Part shown: one piece after another, positions 25,441 through 34,114 of the stretch
Numbering within the stretch: the first letter of the stretch is position 1
How the letters are laid out: the number at the start of each line of letters is the position of its first letter
Source of the DNA: Exiguobacterium marinum DSM 16307
Lineage (GTDB): Bacteria; Bacillota; Bacilli; Exiguobacteriales; Exiguobacteriaceae
Assembly (NCBI RefSeq): GCF_000620845.1
Contig: NZ_KK211189.1
Location: forward strand, 1,565,662-1,629,661
DNA: 64,000 nucleotides
Direction of reading: 5' to 3'
Notes under the pieces: generated by a model
Told to the model about the DNA's origin: nothing
The model's database searches: none
The model's input: the letters and a program-made list of their open reading frames with translations, nothing else
Program-made: the position numbers and the translations under genes

Positions 25441-25585
25441 GATCCACTCCTTTGATGAAAAGTCATACATTGTTACTGAATTCTTCACGAGTTGTTAAAA
25501 TCCTGCCTCGTTTACACATTGAAACGTATGCTAAAGTATAGCAAGAAAATGTGATTAGACTCACAAAGTAAGGAGAAAAACAATC

Positions 25586-26488
25586 ATGATGATTCAGCTC
25601 GTCACTACGGCACAAAGCGTCGATCAAGCAGAAGCGTTAATTAAAGCGGGCGCTGACCGACTGTATATCGGGAATTCACGGTTCGGGTTACGGCAAAAAG
25701 GAGAGTGGACTATCGATGCTGTGAGGGAAGTCACACAACTTGCCCATCGATACGGGAAAGAAGTGACGGTGGCCGTCAATAATTTGATGCATAACGACCA
25801 GATTGATGAGTTGCCCGAATATTTACAGGAACTGAGGGCGATGGGAGTCGATGATGTGACGGCTGGAGACCCTGGAGCGATCCGTCTGATTCGACAAGCG
25901 AAGATTCCTTATTGGTACGATGCCCAAACGCTCGTCACGTCCGCCAAACAGATTCAGTTTTGGGGCAAACGGGAGGCGATCGGAGCGGTCGTCGCACGCG
26001 AAGTGACGCTCGAGGAACTCGCTCTCATCCAGCAACAAATCGGACTGCCGGTAGAAGTACAGGTGTATGGTCCGACTTGTATCCATCACTCCAAGCGTCC
26101 GCTCGTGACGAACTATTTCAACGAACTCGGTCGCCCTTCTGAAGAGGCGAAACAACGCGAGTTTTACATGAGCGAGCCTGCTGATGCATCTAGCCGGTAC
26201 CCGATCTATGAAGACGAGAACGGGACGCATATTTTCTCTGAAGATCTGACACTCATGGGGCAGCTGCCGACGCTAGTCAAACACGGGCTTCATACGTGGA
26301 AACTTGACGGATGGCATGCGGGCGACCAGTTTGTCGAAATCGTTAAATTGTTTACGTTCGCCCGTGCGAATCTATTGAACGGTCGATTTGACCGTGTTGA
26401 GATGGAAGCTCGTCTCAACGACCTGCAACCGGAAGGATTCCGTCTCGGAACGGGATTGTTGCTACGCAAGCCAGAAGAGATCAAGTGA
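25586..26488 (+). CDS. trhP1: U32 family protein, tRNA 5-hydroxyuridine synthesis (TrhP1/YrrN-like)
   Basis: This 300-residue U32 protein begins MIQLVTTAQSVDQAEALIKAG and contains VYGPTCIHHSKRPLVTNYFN with one conserved Cys. B. subtilis YrrN and YrrO (TrhP1/TrhP2) install 5-hydroxyuridine at tRNA position 34 from prephenate-derived chemistry. The shorter partner comes first, as here. AAGGAG lies about 10 bases before the first of two ATGs. The next gene starts 9 bases on. Confidence 0.85.
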   Translation: MMIQLVTTAQSVDQAEALIKAGADRLYIGNSRFGLRQKGEWTIDAVREVTQLAHRYGKEVTVAVNNLMHNDQIDELPEYLQELRAMGVDDVTAGDPGAIRLIRQAKIPYWYDAQTLVTSAKQIQFWGKREAIGAVVAREVTLEELALIQQQIGLPVEVQVYGPTCIHHSKRPLVTNYFNELGRPSEEAKQREFYMSEPADASSRYPIYEDENGTHIFSEDLTLMGQLPTLVKHGLHTWKLDGWHAGDQFVEIVKLFTFARANLLNGRFDRVEMEARLNDLQPEGFRLGTGLLLRKPEEIK

Positions 26489-26497
26489 GGGATAAAC

Positions 26498-27739
26498 ATG
26501 AAACGACGTCCAGAATTATTAGCGCCAGCAGGTAACTTAGAAAAATTGAAGATGGCGATTCACTACGGGGCCGACGCGGTCTATATCGGCGGACAGCAAT
26601 TTGGTCTGCGTTCACGTGCCGGTAACTTTAGTTATGAGGAGATGCGAGAAGGTGTGGCGTTCGCCCATGCTCGCAATGCGAAAGTATACGTCGCCGCGAA
26701 CATGGTGACGCATGAAGGCGATATCGAAGGTGCCGGTGAATTCTTTCAGACACTGCGTGATATCGGGATTGACGCGGTCATCGTCTCTGATCCGGCGATG
26801 ATCGAGACGTGTCTTACGGAAGCTGAAGGACTGCCGGTCCATCTATCGACTCAAGCCTCGGCGACCAACTATGAGACACTTCGCTTTTGGAAAGACGAGG
26901 GCCTTGAACGGGTCGTCTTGGCTCGTGAAGTATCGATGGATGAAATCGTGAAAATGAAACAGGAAGTCGATGTCGAGATTGAGACGTTCGTCCATGGAGC
27001 GATGTGCATCTCTTATTCAGGTCGCTGTACGTTGTCTAACCACATGACACTACGTGATGCCAATCGTGGAGGCTGCGCCCAATCATGCCGCTGGAAATAT
27101 GGATTCTTCGAAGAGGGTGCACTGTTGACAGAAGAGATGGAAGCGCGCGACGAAGAACCGTTCACAATGAGTTCGGTCGACTTATCGATGGTACGGCATA
27201 TCCCTGACCTCGTGGACGCGGGAGTCGACAGTTTGAAAGTCGAGGGGCGGATGAAGTCGATTCATTACGTCGCGACCGTATGTAACGTCTATCGTCAAGT
27301 GATTGACGCGTACTGTGAGGACCCGGAGAATTTTGTCTTCGACCCGTCATGGGAAGAAGAGATTTGGAAAGCGGCCCAACGTGAACTGGCGAGCGGATTC
27401 TATTACGGCATTCCAACCGAAAAAGAGCAGTTGTTCGGGAAACCGCGTTCGATTCCGCAGTACGCCTTTGCCGCACGGGTCATCTCATACGACCCGACGA
27501 GCGGGATGGCGACACTAGAGCAACGAAACCATTTCTCGGTCGGGGAAGAGGTCGAATTTTTTGGGCCCGGATTTAAACGCTTCTCGCAAGTCATCGAGTC
27601 GATTGAAAATGTGGACGGACAGCCGCTCGAGTCAGCTAATCAAGCGATGATGACGATTCGCGTGAAAGTAGATGAACCGGTCGCGACCGATTTTATTATG
27701 CGCAAGCGAAAAAGCGTACCCGCACGCGTAGTCGTCTGA
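26498..27739 (+). CDS. trhP2: U32 family protein, tRNA 5-hydroxyuridine synthesis (TrhP2/YrrO-like)
   Basis: This 413-residue partner begins KRRPELLAPAGNLEKLKMAI. It has the full four-cysteine U32 cluster around HGAMCISYSGRCTLSN and GGCAQSCRWKY, which binds an iron-sulfur cluster in related enzymes, and DSLKVEGRMKS further on. It continues into a C-terminal beta-domain (SYDPTSGMATLEQRNHF). It sits 9 bases after trhP1 with GAGGG before the ATG, so the two are one unit. Older annotation as collagenase is misleading. Confidence 0.88.
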   Translation: MKRRPELLAPAGNLEKLKMAIHYGADAVYIGGQQFGLRSRAGNFSYEEMREGVAFAHARNAKVYVAANMVTHEGDIEGAGEFFQTLRDIGIDAVIVSDPAMIETCLTEAEGLPVHLSTQASATNYETLRFWKDEGLERVVLAREVSMDEIVKMKQEVDVEIETFVHGAMCISYSGRCTLSNHMTLRDANRGGCAQSCRWKYGFFEEGALLTEEMEARDEEPFTMSSVDLSMVRHIPDLVDAGVDSLKVEGRMKSIHYVATVCNVYRQVIDAYCEDPENFVFDPSWEEEIWKAAQRELASGFYYGIPTEKEQLFGKPRSIPQYAFAARVISYDPTSGMATLEQRNHFSVGEEVEFFGPGFKRFSQVIESIENVDGQPLESANQAMMTIRVKVDEPVATDFIMRKRKSVPARVVV

Positions 27740-27817
27740 CACATCCTTCGAGCCAACATAGTCGCCCGGACCGTCCAATCCTGCTACCCTAAGAGGTAGA
27801 GACGGAGGGATGGAAGG

Positions 27818-29215
27818 ATGAACCAAAACACAGAGCAATTACGGACTGAGCCCATCGGCCGACTCCTCTTCAAATTATCGCTTCCGGCGATGATTGGGAT
27901 GCTCGTGACGGCGCTCTATAACATCATTGATACGATTTTTGTCGCCCGTGGGATCGGCGCGTCAGCCGTCGCCGCCATCGGGATTGCGTTTCCGATTCAG
28001 ATGATCTTGATGGCCGTGTCCAGTGCGGTCGGGCTCGGCGGGGCGTCCATCAGTTCGAGGAAGCTCGGGCGCGGGGACGATGCCGGTGCGGCTGTCACGT
28101 TTTTAAACGTGCTCGTCCTCGTCGGTCTGTTTGCGGCGTTCGCGGTCAGTTCTGCCTTCTTTATGCTAGATGAGATATTAATGGTGTTCGGGGCGACATC
28201 CGAAATCATGGAACTTAGCCGACAATACTTATCGGTCGTATTGATCAGTTCACCCTTCTTTATGTTCACGCTTGCTTCAAGTGCGATGGTACGTGCTGAA
28301 GGACAGGCGCCGTATCAAATGAAGGTCATGTTGACGACCGTCCTCGTCAATCTCGTGACGACCCCTCTTTTTATCTTCACCTTTGGATGGGGAATGTACG
28401 GGGCAGCCATTTCGACGGCACTCGCACAAGTCGTCGGTTCCATATTGATGCTTCGCTTCTTTTTTGCCCGTAAACCAAAAACGGAACTGCGCTTCAAATG
28501 GCGACAGTTCCGGATTCGGTTTGATGAGATCAAGGAAATCATGGCAATCGGTTCGTCCTCGTTCATCATGATGGTATCCCAATCGATTCTGTTCGTCGGC
28601 GTCAACGTGATGCTTGGGACGTATGGTGGGACGGATGAGTTGGCAATCTTCGCCATCATCAATAAGTTCATGGCGCTCGTCGGCATGCCGATCATGGGTA
28701 TCGTGCAAGGAATGCAACCGATCGTCGGGTACAACTATGGAGCCGCCCAGTTTGATCGCATGCGTGAGACGATTTGGACGGCGATGCGTGCCGGAATTGC
28801 AATCGCCGTGGTCATCTGGCTCGTCTTGCAGTTGTTCCCGCATACGCTCATGGGATGGTTCTCGACGGATGATGCGCTCATTGCCGGAGGGGTGACCGCG
28901 ATTCACATCCTGTTCGCGGTCTCCTTCTTACCGAGCGTGCAGATGCTCGTCAACGGGATTTATCAGTCGCTCGGAAAGGCGCGAGTCGCCATGTTCCTCT
29001 CGCTTTCCCGTCAGACGCTCTATACGATTCCGCTCGTCTTCATCCTACCATCGTTTCTCGGGGTGTTCGGCGTCTGGCTCGCATTCCCGATTGCGGATGC
29101 GATGACGTTTTTGACGGCGGTCGCTCTGGCGTTTTGGGACCGTAAGCTGTTGTTCCGTCCTTCAGAAGAGGATGCAGAAGATCGTCCGGGGGACCCGAAA
29201 GCTACGAATCTATAA
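27818..29215 (+). CDS. MATE family efflux transporter
   Basis: This 465-residue multidrug/toxin extruder has 12 membrane helices in two pseudo-symmetric halves. Typical segments are IGRLLFKLSLPAMIGMLV at the N-terminus and VGMPIMGIVQGMQPIVGYNY in the second half. It exports cationic or other compounds using Na+ or H+; the substrate is unknown. ATG is 8 bases from GGAGGG. GC-rich codons match the neighbours. Confidence 0.9.
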   Translation: MNQNTEQLRTEPIGRLLFKLSLPAMIGMLVTALYNIIDTIFVARGIGASAVAAIGIAFPIQMILMAVSSAVGLGGASISSRKLGRGDDAGAAVTFLNVLVLVGLFAAFAVSSAFFMLDEILMVFGATSEIMELSRQYLSVVLISSPFFMFTLASSAMVRAEGQAPYQMKVMLTTVLVNLVTTPLFIFTFGWGMYGAAISTALAQVVGSILMLRFFFARKPKTELRFKWRQFRIRFDEIKEIMAIGSSSFIMMVSQSILFVGVNVMLGTYGGTDELAIFAIINKFMALVGMPIMGIVQGMQPIVGYNYGAAQFDRMRETIWTAMRAGIAIAVVIWLVLQLFPHTLMGWFSTDDALIAGGVTAIHILFAVSFLPSVQMLVNGIYQSLGKARVAMFLSLSRQTLYTIPLVFILPSFLGVFGVWLAFPIADAMTFLTAVALAFWDRKLLFRPSEEDAEDRPGDPKATNL

Positions 29216-30079
29216 TCAGACGTCCGCTCGAGTCGAGCGGGCGTCTTCTTTTAGGAACAGATAGATCCCTGCGAGGAGGATGATGGCACCGGTCCACTGC
29301 AACGGACCGAGCCGTTCTCCGAAAAAGGCGTACCCGAACAGCATTCCCCATAGTGCCTCACCGAGAATCGTGATGCTGACGACTGTCGCACTGACCCGTG
29401 CGAGCGCATAATTGAACAGATTGTGCCCGAGGATCGTCGGAAAGAATGCGAGTGCGAGGAAGTACCACCAGTTGACCGATTCGAATCCCGTGAACGACGT
29501 GTCGCGTACGAGCAACATGAAACAAAGAACGACCGTCGCGACGAGGTAGACGCTAAATGAATACGTGTTCGTCTTCATCTCGGTACGGACGTGTTGTCCG
29601 ACGAGCCAATATCCGGCGATGAGGAGAGCGGCGAGCAAGGCGAGCATGTCCCCAAAGAGCGCTTCACGACCGAGTTGAACATCTCCTGCGGCGACGAGCA
29701 TACCCCCTAGGACAGCGACGAGTGCGTAAGTGAGTCCTTGTTTGGTCGGATTTTTTTTAAAGATGACGGCATTTCCAATCAAGACAAAGATTGGGCTCGA
29801 TGTGACGAAAAGAGTCGAACTGGCGACTGTCGTATAATCGAGCGATAAAAACCAGAGCCAAAAGTGAAACGCGAGAAGCGTCCCGCTAAGGAGTAAGGCA
29901 TACCGGGTCATGAGACGTGTTCCGATGAGTGATTTGAAGTCGACGAATGGCAACAGCATCAGACACGTAATAAGCATGCGGTAAAAGGCGGCCGTCTCGG
30001 CCGGAGCGGACGTCCATTTGACGAATAGGACGCTCGTCGACAAGAAAAAGACAGCGGCGAACAAAATGAGATAAGACAT
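29216..30079 (-). CDS. EamA/DMT superfamily permease
   Basis: This 287-residue drug/metabolite transporter has ten hydrophobic helices in two EamA repeats. Examples are LILFAAVFFLSTSVLFVKW at the start and SATVVSITILGEALWGMLFGY split across the second repeat, where the family's GE..W region lies. The exported metabolite is unknown. AAGGAG precedes the ATG by about 6 bases. Confidence 0.88.
   Translation of the reverse strand: MSYLILFAAVFFLSTSVLFVKWTSAPAETAAFYRMLITCLMLLPFVDFKSLIGTRLMTRYALLLSGTLLAFHFWLWFLSLDYTTVASSTLFVTSSPIFVLIGNAVIFKKNPTKQGLTYALVAVLGGMLVAAGDVQLGREALFGDMLALLAALLIAGYWLVGQHVRTEMKTNTYSFSVYLVATVVLCFMLLVRDTSFTGFESVNWWYFLALAFFPTILGHNLFNYALARVSATVVSITILGEALWGMLFGYAFFGERLGPLQWTGAIILLAGIYLFLKEDARSTRADV
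29219..29252. terminator. Bidirectional terminator between MATE and EamA genes
   Basis: GACGTCCGCTCGA pairs with TCGAGCGGGCGTC over 13 positions (one G-T). A T-run follows on the plus strand. The minus-strand stop lies just before it. Confidence 0.88.
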
Positions 30080-30164
30080 GGCGACACTCCTTCACTTATG
30101 TATTTCTTAGTCTAATGATAGCGGAAAATAGTATATACGGGAATTTCATATTTCGTATACATGA

Positions 30165-31286
30165 GAGAAGAATGAAAATGGGATTGTTAGCTTAACGTAT
30201 AAAGATGACGAGAATGCCGAAATCATTCAATCTGCTCTCGGTCAGGCAACGATATACTATAATGAAAATGATTTAGTGAAGAAAATCATTACACCGCGCA
30301 ATGAAGAGTTCCAGTTCTCCTATACCACGTCGGAGTTAATCAAAAAAATCAGGGGACCGAGACTGACTCATGAGATGAATTATGGTCCGAATGAGAAGAT
30401 GACCCAGATCCAGACGAATAAGAAGGACACGGAGACGGTCATTTTCTCTGAAACGTATGAGTATAACAAAGATGAGCAAATCATCAAGGCGACAAACAAT
30501 GATTCCGAGCAAAAAACATATACCTATACGAAGGAAGGGTTCTTGCAATCTGTCACTCGAGGGAGCGACACGATAGACTATACGTATGACTTGAGCGGGA
30601 ATATGCTGAAATCAGAAGACCAGTCCGGCAAATTGATCTCTGAAAATAAGTACCTACAAGGAAACCGTATCGATACTTCAATTCAGTACGACAAAGAGAC
30701 GAACACTTATCGCCACATCAGCTATGATTTTAGAGAGAATGGATCATTAGCAAAAGAAACGATTCGTAAACCGTCAAGCACATCGAGTAGCGCGAAACAG
30801 GCTGCGGTCGATGTGGTGAAAGAATATCACTATTCTTCGTTCAACCTGTTGATGAGCATCACAACGAAGCAAGGAAGTAAAGTCACCGAACGCATCGAGT
30901 ATACGTACGACAGCGAGGACAATCGTTCTTCGAAGAAAGTGACGAACGCTGAAGGCGACCGTTTTGAGTTCTACTAGTACGATTCAAACGGGGATCTCGT
31001 CTCTGTATCGCGCAAAACGGGAGACGATTTGCTTGAGAACACGATGAATTTCTATCGAGATGCAAGTGGTAAGCTCCTTAACTTTGAGTATAAAGGGACG
31101 ACTTTCGACTACGTCTTCAACCAACGTGGTGACGTTGTTGCAATCACGAACGAGATTCAGGAGGTGATTGCCCGCTACAGTTATGACGAGTGGGGGAATT
31201 TGATTGCGCTTGAGGGTCTGACGCCTCTCGGTCAAGAGGTGGCAGAAGAAAACCCGTATCGCTATGTCGGCCATTACGGCGTTTAG
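30165..31286 (+). pseudogene. Decayed YD/RHS-repeat protein fragment
   Basis: An in-frame stretch from after a TGA at 30162 to a TAG at 31284 reads as RHS/YD repeats (YTYDLSGNMLKSEDQSGKL, YSYDEWGNLIALEG, NPYRYVGHYG). It is broken by an in-frame TAG at 30975 (FEFY*YDSNGD) with the same frame resuming directly. There is no start with a ribosome site, and the part after the usual RxxYRYxG core is missing. Base use is more AT-rich than the neighbours. Intact members deliver toxic C-terminal domains or lie on the wall; this one cannot be made in one piece. GTG at 30276 could start a partial product, but I see no reason to expect one. Confidence 0.8.
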
Positions 31287-31586
31287 TCATTTCTAGAAAC
31301 GGTCGTGGATGTAAAGCGATACGTAGGTCTCGAAGGACGATGTGAGTCTAGAGCTCACGCAAGTCGTACATCTCCACTTTTAGGGTATCTCAAAAGCCTC
31401 GAATGAGTCGTACTCGAGACAACGTCCGACCCGGGACATGTTGTAGGTCAGTCTCGCGTCTTCGATCCGTTCGAATCCTCTCTCGATATGTCCATCTATG
31501 ACTTGATATAGTAAAATATATTGAAGACGCAATCGAATCAGGTACGTCTTGACTCGAATTAAGAGGCGAAGTAAGGAGTTCTTATT
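31287..31586. other. Gene-free gap between the RHS remnant and topB
   Basis: About 300 bases hold no gene with a start and ribosome site except the topB leader at the right end. A minus-strand frame without a start (ending at 31380) reads GHIERGFERIEDARLTYNMS and might be a transposase C-terminus, but this is weak. Short dyads such as GTGAGTCTAGAGCTCAC are present. The region looks like debris on the edge of a decayed insertion. Confidence 0.5.
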
Positions 31587-33713
31587 ATGAGACTAATCAT
31601 CGCGGAAAAGCCATCACAAGCACAAAAACTGGCCGCTCCCTATCCATCTAAAAAGCGAAAAGAGGAGATCGAAATCTCTCCGTGCCCCCGTTTTCCTGAA
31701 GGGGCGATCGTCGTATGGGCGGTCGGTCACCTTTGTGAGCTCCAGGAACCGTCACACTATCGACCGGAGTGGAAGTCATGGAAATATGATGCGCTCCCGA
31801 TTGTACCCGAGCGGTTCGACTACCGTATCTCAAAAGGCAAATCAAAGCCTTTTTATGCAATCAAAAAATGGTTGCACGATCGCTCCATCACAGACGTCAT
31901 CATCGCCTCGGATGCCGAACGGGAAGGGGAGGCGATTGTCCGTCTGATTTTAAGGCTCGCGGGAAACAAAAAACCGCTCGCTCGGCTATGGATTTCAAGC
32001 TTGACGGAACAAGCGGTCGACCGTGGGTTCTCGGAACTACTGCCGGGTGAGCAGACGGTCCCGTATTACCATGAGGCGATGAGCCGCGCCTGTGCCGATT
32101 GGCTCGTCGGGATGAATGCCTCACGCGCTTATACGACCTTATTGAAGACAATCGGAATCGAAGATGTCTTCTCGCTCGGTCGTGTGCAGACACCGACACT
32201 TGCTCTAATCGTCAATCGTGAACGGGAAATCAAACAGTTCGTACCGGAACCGTACTTCGAAGTCGAGGCGACGTTACTTAAAGGTCGAAGCACGTTCAAG
32301 GCGAAGTACACCATCGGAAAGACGACGAAACTGAAGACGCGCGATGAGGCAGATGCGGTCGTCAGGCGCGCTTCCGGCACCGCTACAGTCCAAGCGATCG
32401 ACAAAGAAGAAAAAATCGAACAACCTCCATTTTGGTTCAGTCTATCCGGATTGCAGGCAGAAGCGGGGAAACGATTCGGTTTCGGGGCGAAAAAAACGCT
32501 CGATATCGCGCAAAAGTTATATACAAAAGGATGGATCAGCTACCCGCGGACCGATTCTGGATTTGTCACACCGGACGAAGCGACTCTGTTCCCTCAAACG
32601 AAGGCGAGGCTGTTAAAGTCTGATGCCTACGGCGGACTCCGTGAGTTGTTGACCGAGGACCCGTCCAAAAATCGTCGTTACGTCAACGCAAAAAAAGTGA
32701 GTGACCACTATGCGATCATCCCGACGGAAGCATGTGGCGATGTCAATCGGCTCGCTGGGGATGAGGCAAAACTGTATGATCTCATCATTCGGCGTTTCCT
32801 CGCGGCGTTCGCACCTGCTGCGACGCTTGAAAAGACGACGGTCGACCTGTTAGATGGAACGGATCTCTATCGGGCGAAAGGGACCGTCGTCGTACGTCCA
32901 GGCTATCGGGATGTCGTCGAGATGAAATCCAAAGACGTCGAGCTCCCTTTACTGACTGTCGGGGAAGTGTTGAAGGAGAAGACTGTCGATGTGCTATCGA
33001 AACAGACGGAACCGCCCAAACGCTATACAGAAGGGGCACTCATCATGGCGATGAAAGTCGCCGGGAAACAGCTTGATGATGAGGCGTTGATTCACATCAT
33101 GAAAGAAGTAGAGGGTCTCGGGACCGAGGCGACACGCGCCAATATCATTGACGGGTTGAAAAAGCGCGGATATGTCCAGCTTCAGAAAAAAGAGCTCGTC
33201 CCGACAGACAAGGGTCGTCTGTTAATCGATGTACTCGGAGACAGCATTTTGGCCTCGCCCGTCATGACCGCGAAATGGGAGAAGCGACTCCATGAGATCG
33301 GACAGGCGTCCGCATCTGCCGCAGAATTTATCGAACAAGCCAAAAAAATGTCGATTCATCTCGTCGAGGAAGCGAAATCGCGCGTTGAGGCGGCGAATCC
33401 TGAAGGATATACGATTGAAGCGAAGCGATATGGGAAGAAAGGGGCGGCACGGCCGAAAGCGTCGTTCGGGGTCTGTCCGAGCTGTGGCAAAGGACTTGTC
33501 GAACATCCTAAATTCATCGGCTGTAGCGGATATCGTGAAGGCTGTCGTTTCACCGTCTCTAAGCAGGTGCTCGGCGTCGGACTCGTCAAGGATGAGTTGA
33601 GACAGATGATCAACGGGGGTCAATCGAACGTCCATACGTTTAAAAAAGGCGAGAAAACGTTTAACGCTTCGTTATATATAGAAAAAGGTGAGCTCCGATT
33701 CGAGTTCAAATAA
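31587..33713 (+). CDS. topB: DNA topoisomerase III
   Basis: This 708-residue type IA topoisomerase decatenates and relaxes single-strand crossings. It begins MRLIIAEKPSQAQKLA (Toprim). It has the acidic DAEREGEAI motif, the catalytic tyrosine in GWISYPRTDSGF and the gating GTEATRANIIDGLKKRGY. A C-terminal zinc-ribbon-like module follows (VCPSCGKGLVEHPKFIGC). AAGGAG is 8 bases before the ATG. It lies between the RHS remnant and an IS-end remnant. Confidence 0.95.
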   Translation: MRLIIAEKPSQAQKLAAPYPSKKRKEEIEISPCPRFPEGAIVVWAVGHLCELQEPSHYRPEWKSWKYDALPIVPERFDYRISKGKSKPFYAIKKWLHDRSITDVIIASDAEREGEAIVRLILRLAGNKKPLARLWISSLTEQAVDRGFSELLPGEQTVPYYHEAMSRACADWLVGMNASRAYTTLLKTIGIEDVFSLGRVQTPTLALIVNREREIKQFVPEPYFEVEATLLKGRSTFKAKYTIGKTTKLKTRDEADAVVRRASGTATVQAIDKEEKIEQPPFWFSLSGLQAEAGKRFGFGAKKTLDIAQKLYTKGWISYPRTDSGFVTPDEATLFPQTKARLLKSDAYGGLRELLTEDPSKNRRYVNAKKVSDHYAIIPTEACGDVNRLAGDEAKLYDLIIRRFLAAFAPAATLEKTTVDLLDGTDLYRAKGTVVVRPGYRDVVEMKSKDVELPLLTVGEVLKEKTVDVLSKQTEPPKRYTEGALIMAMKVAGKQLDDEALIHIMKEVEGLGTEATRANIIDGLKKRGYVQLQKKELVPTDKGRLLIDVLGDSILASPVMTAKWEKRLHEIGQASASAAEFIEQAKKMSIHLVEEAKSRVEAANPEGYTIEAKRYGKKGAARPKASFGVCPSCGKGLVEHPKFIGCSGYREGCRFTVSKQVLGVGLVKDELRQMINGGQSNVHTFKKGEKTFNASLYIEKGELRFEFK

Positions 33714-33727
33714 AAGAAGGGTCCTAG

Positions 33728-33781
33728 TGAACACCCCATAAAAGTCGGACATGTCAATCCAACTTTCATGGGGGGAGTTCA
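33728..33781. mobile_element. Collapsed IS3-family-type ends (54 bp)
   Basis: The left end TGAACACCCCATAAAAGTCG faces a right end that reads, on the other strand, TGAACTCCCCCCATGAAAGT. The two are joined at GGACATGTCAATCC with no transposase between. This matches the IS150-type IS3 ends (TGNAC...CCC...AAAGTTGGACA). The right end supplies the stop codon of the minus-strand gene (TGA at 33781-33779). No clear target duplication is seen. A palindromic repeat unrelated to IS is the alternative. Confidence 0.6.
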
Positions 33782-33970
33782 ACGTGGTCCTTCTGACTGA
33801 TCTGTCTTTTCTTGTGTTTTTTCGGACTCGATCCGACGATTGATTTCGTCGTAGTCGAGGACGATGTCATCTTTATTGTCTTTATACGCGTACCCTTTTT
33901 GGATGACGACGATGGACGCGATAAGGACGAGTAAAATAATCAAGCCGCTGACGGCGAATATCCAGGCCAT
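33779..33970 (-). CDS. Small single-pass membrane protein, possibly truncated
   Basis: This encodes 63 residues. It has one N-terminal membrane helix (WIFAVSGLIILLVLIASIVV) and then a charged tail (KDNKDDIVLDYDEINRRIES). GGGGGA lies 5 bases before the ATG. The stop codon is the outer TGA of an IS-end remnant, so the C-terminus may have been longer. No family is recognised. Confidence 0.6.
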   Translation of the reverse strand: MAWIFAVSGLIILLVLIASIVVIQKGYAYKDNKDDIVLDYDEINRRIESEKTQEKTDQSEGPR

Positions 33971-34114
33971 AAGAATCCCCCACTTTCTAACTTAAGTATG
34001 CCAAATGGTGGGCCGGTTCATCAACTGGAATGAATAGACGGTTGTGTCGTGTGACATCGAAAAGATATGGTACAATACGATATAGATTACTACTTAGAGA
34101 AGGAAGGGATAGTT

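Noticed and set aside
28277-28906. 209-residue minus-strand frame over the MATE gene
   Set aside because: His/Asp/Arg-rich shadow with no start signal; the MATE protein is clear.
30276-30977. Intact RHS-like gene of 233 residues
   Set aside because: It starts mid-repeat at GTG without a ribosome site, and the repeats continue beyond its TAG in the same frame.
31380-31586. Transposase C-terminus on the minus strand
   Set aside because: No start, no DDE residues and no terminal repeat; similarity is only an impression.
33714-33790. Simple terminator of topB
   Set aside because: The repeat is long and imperfect, has no T-run and carries IS3-type end bases, so an IS remnant explains it better.
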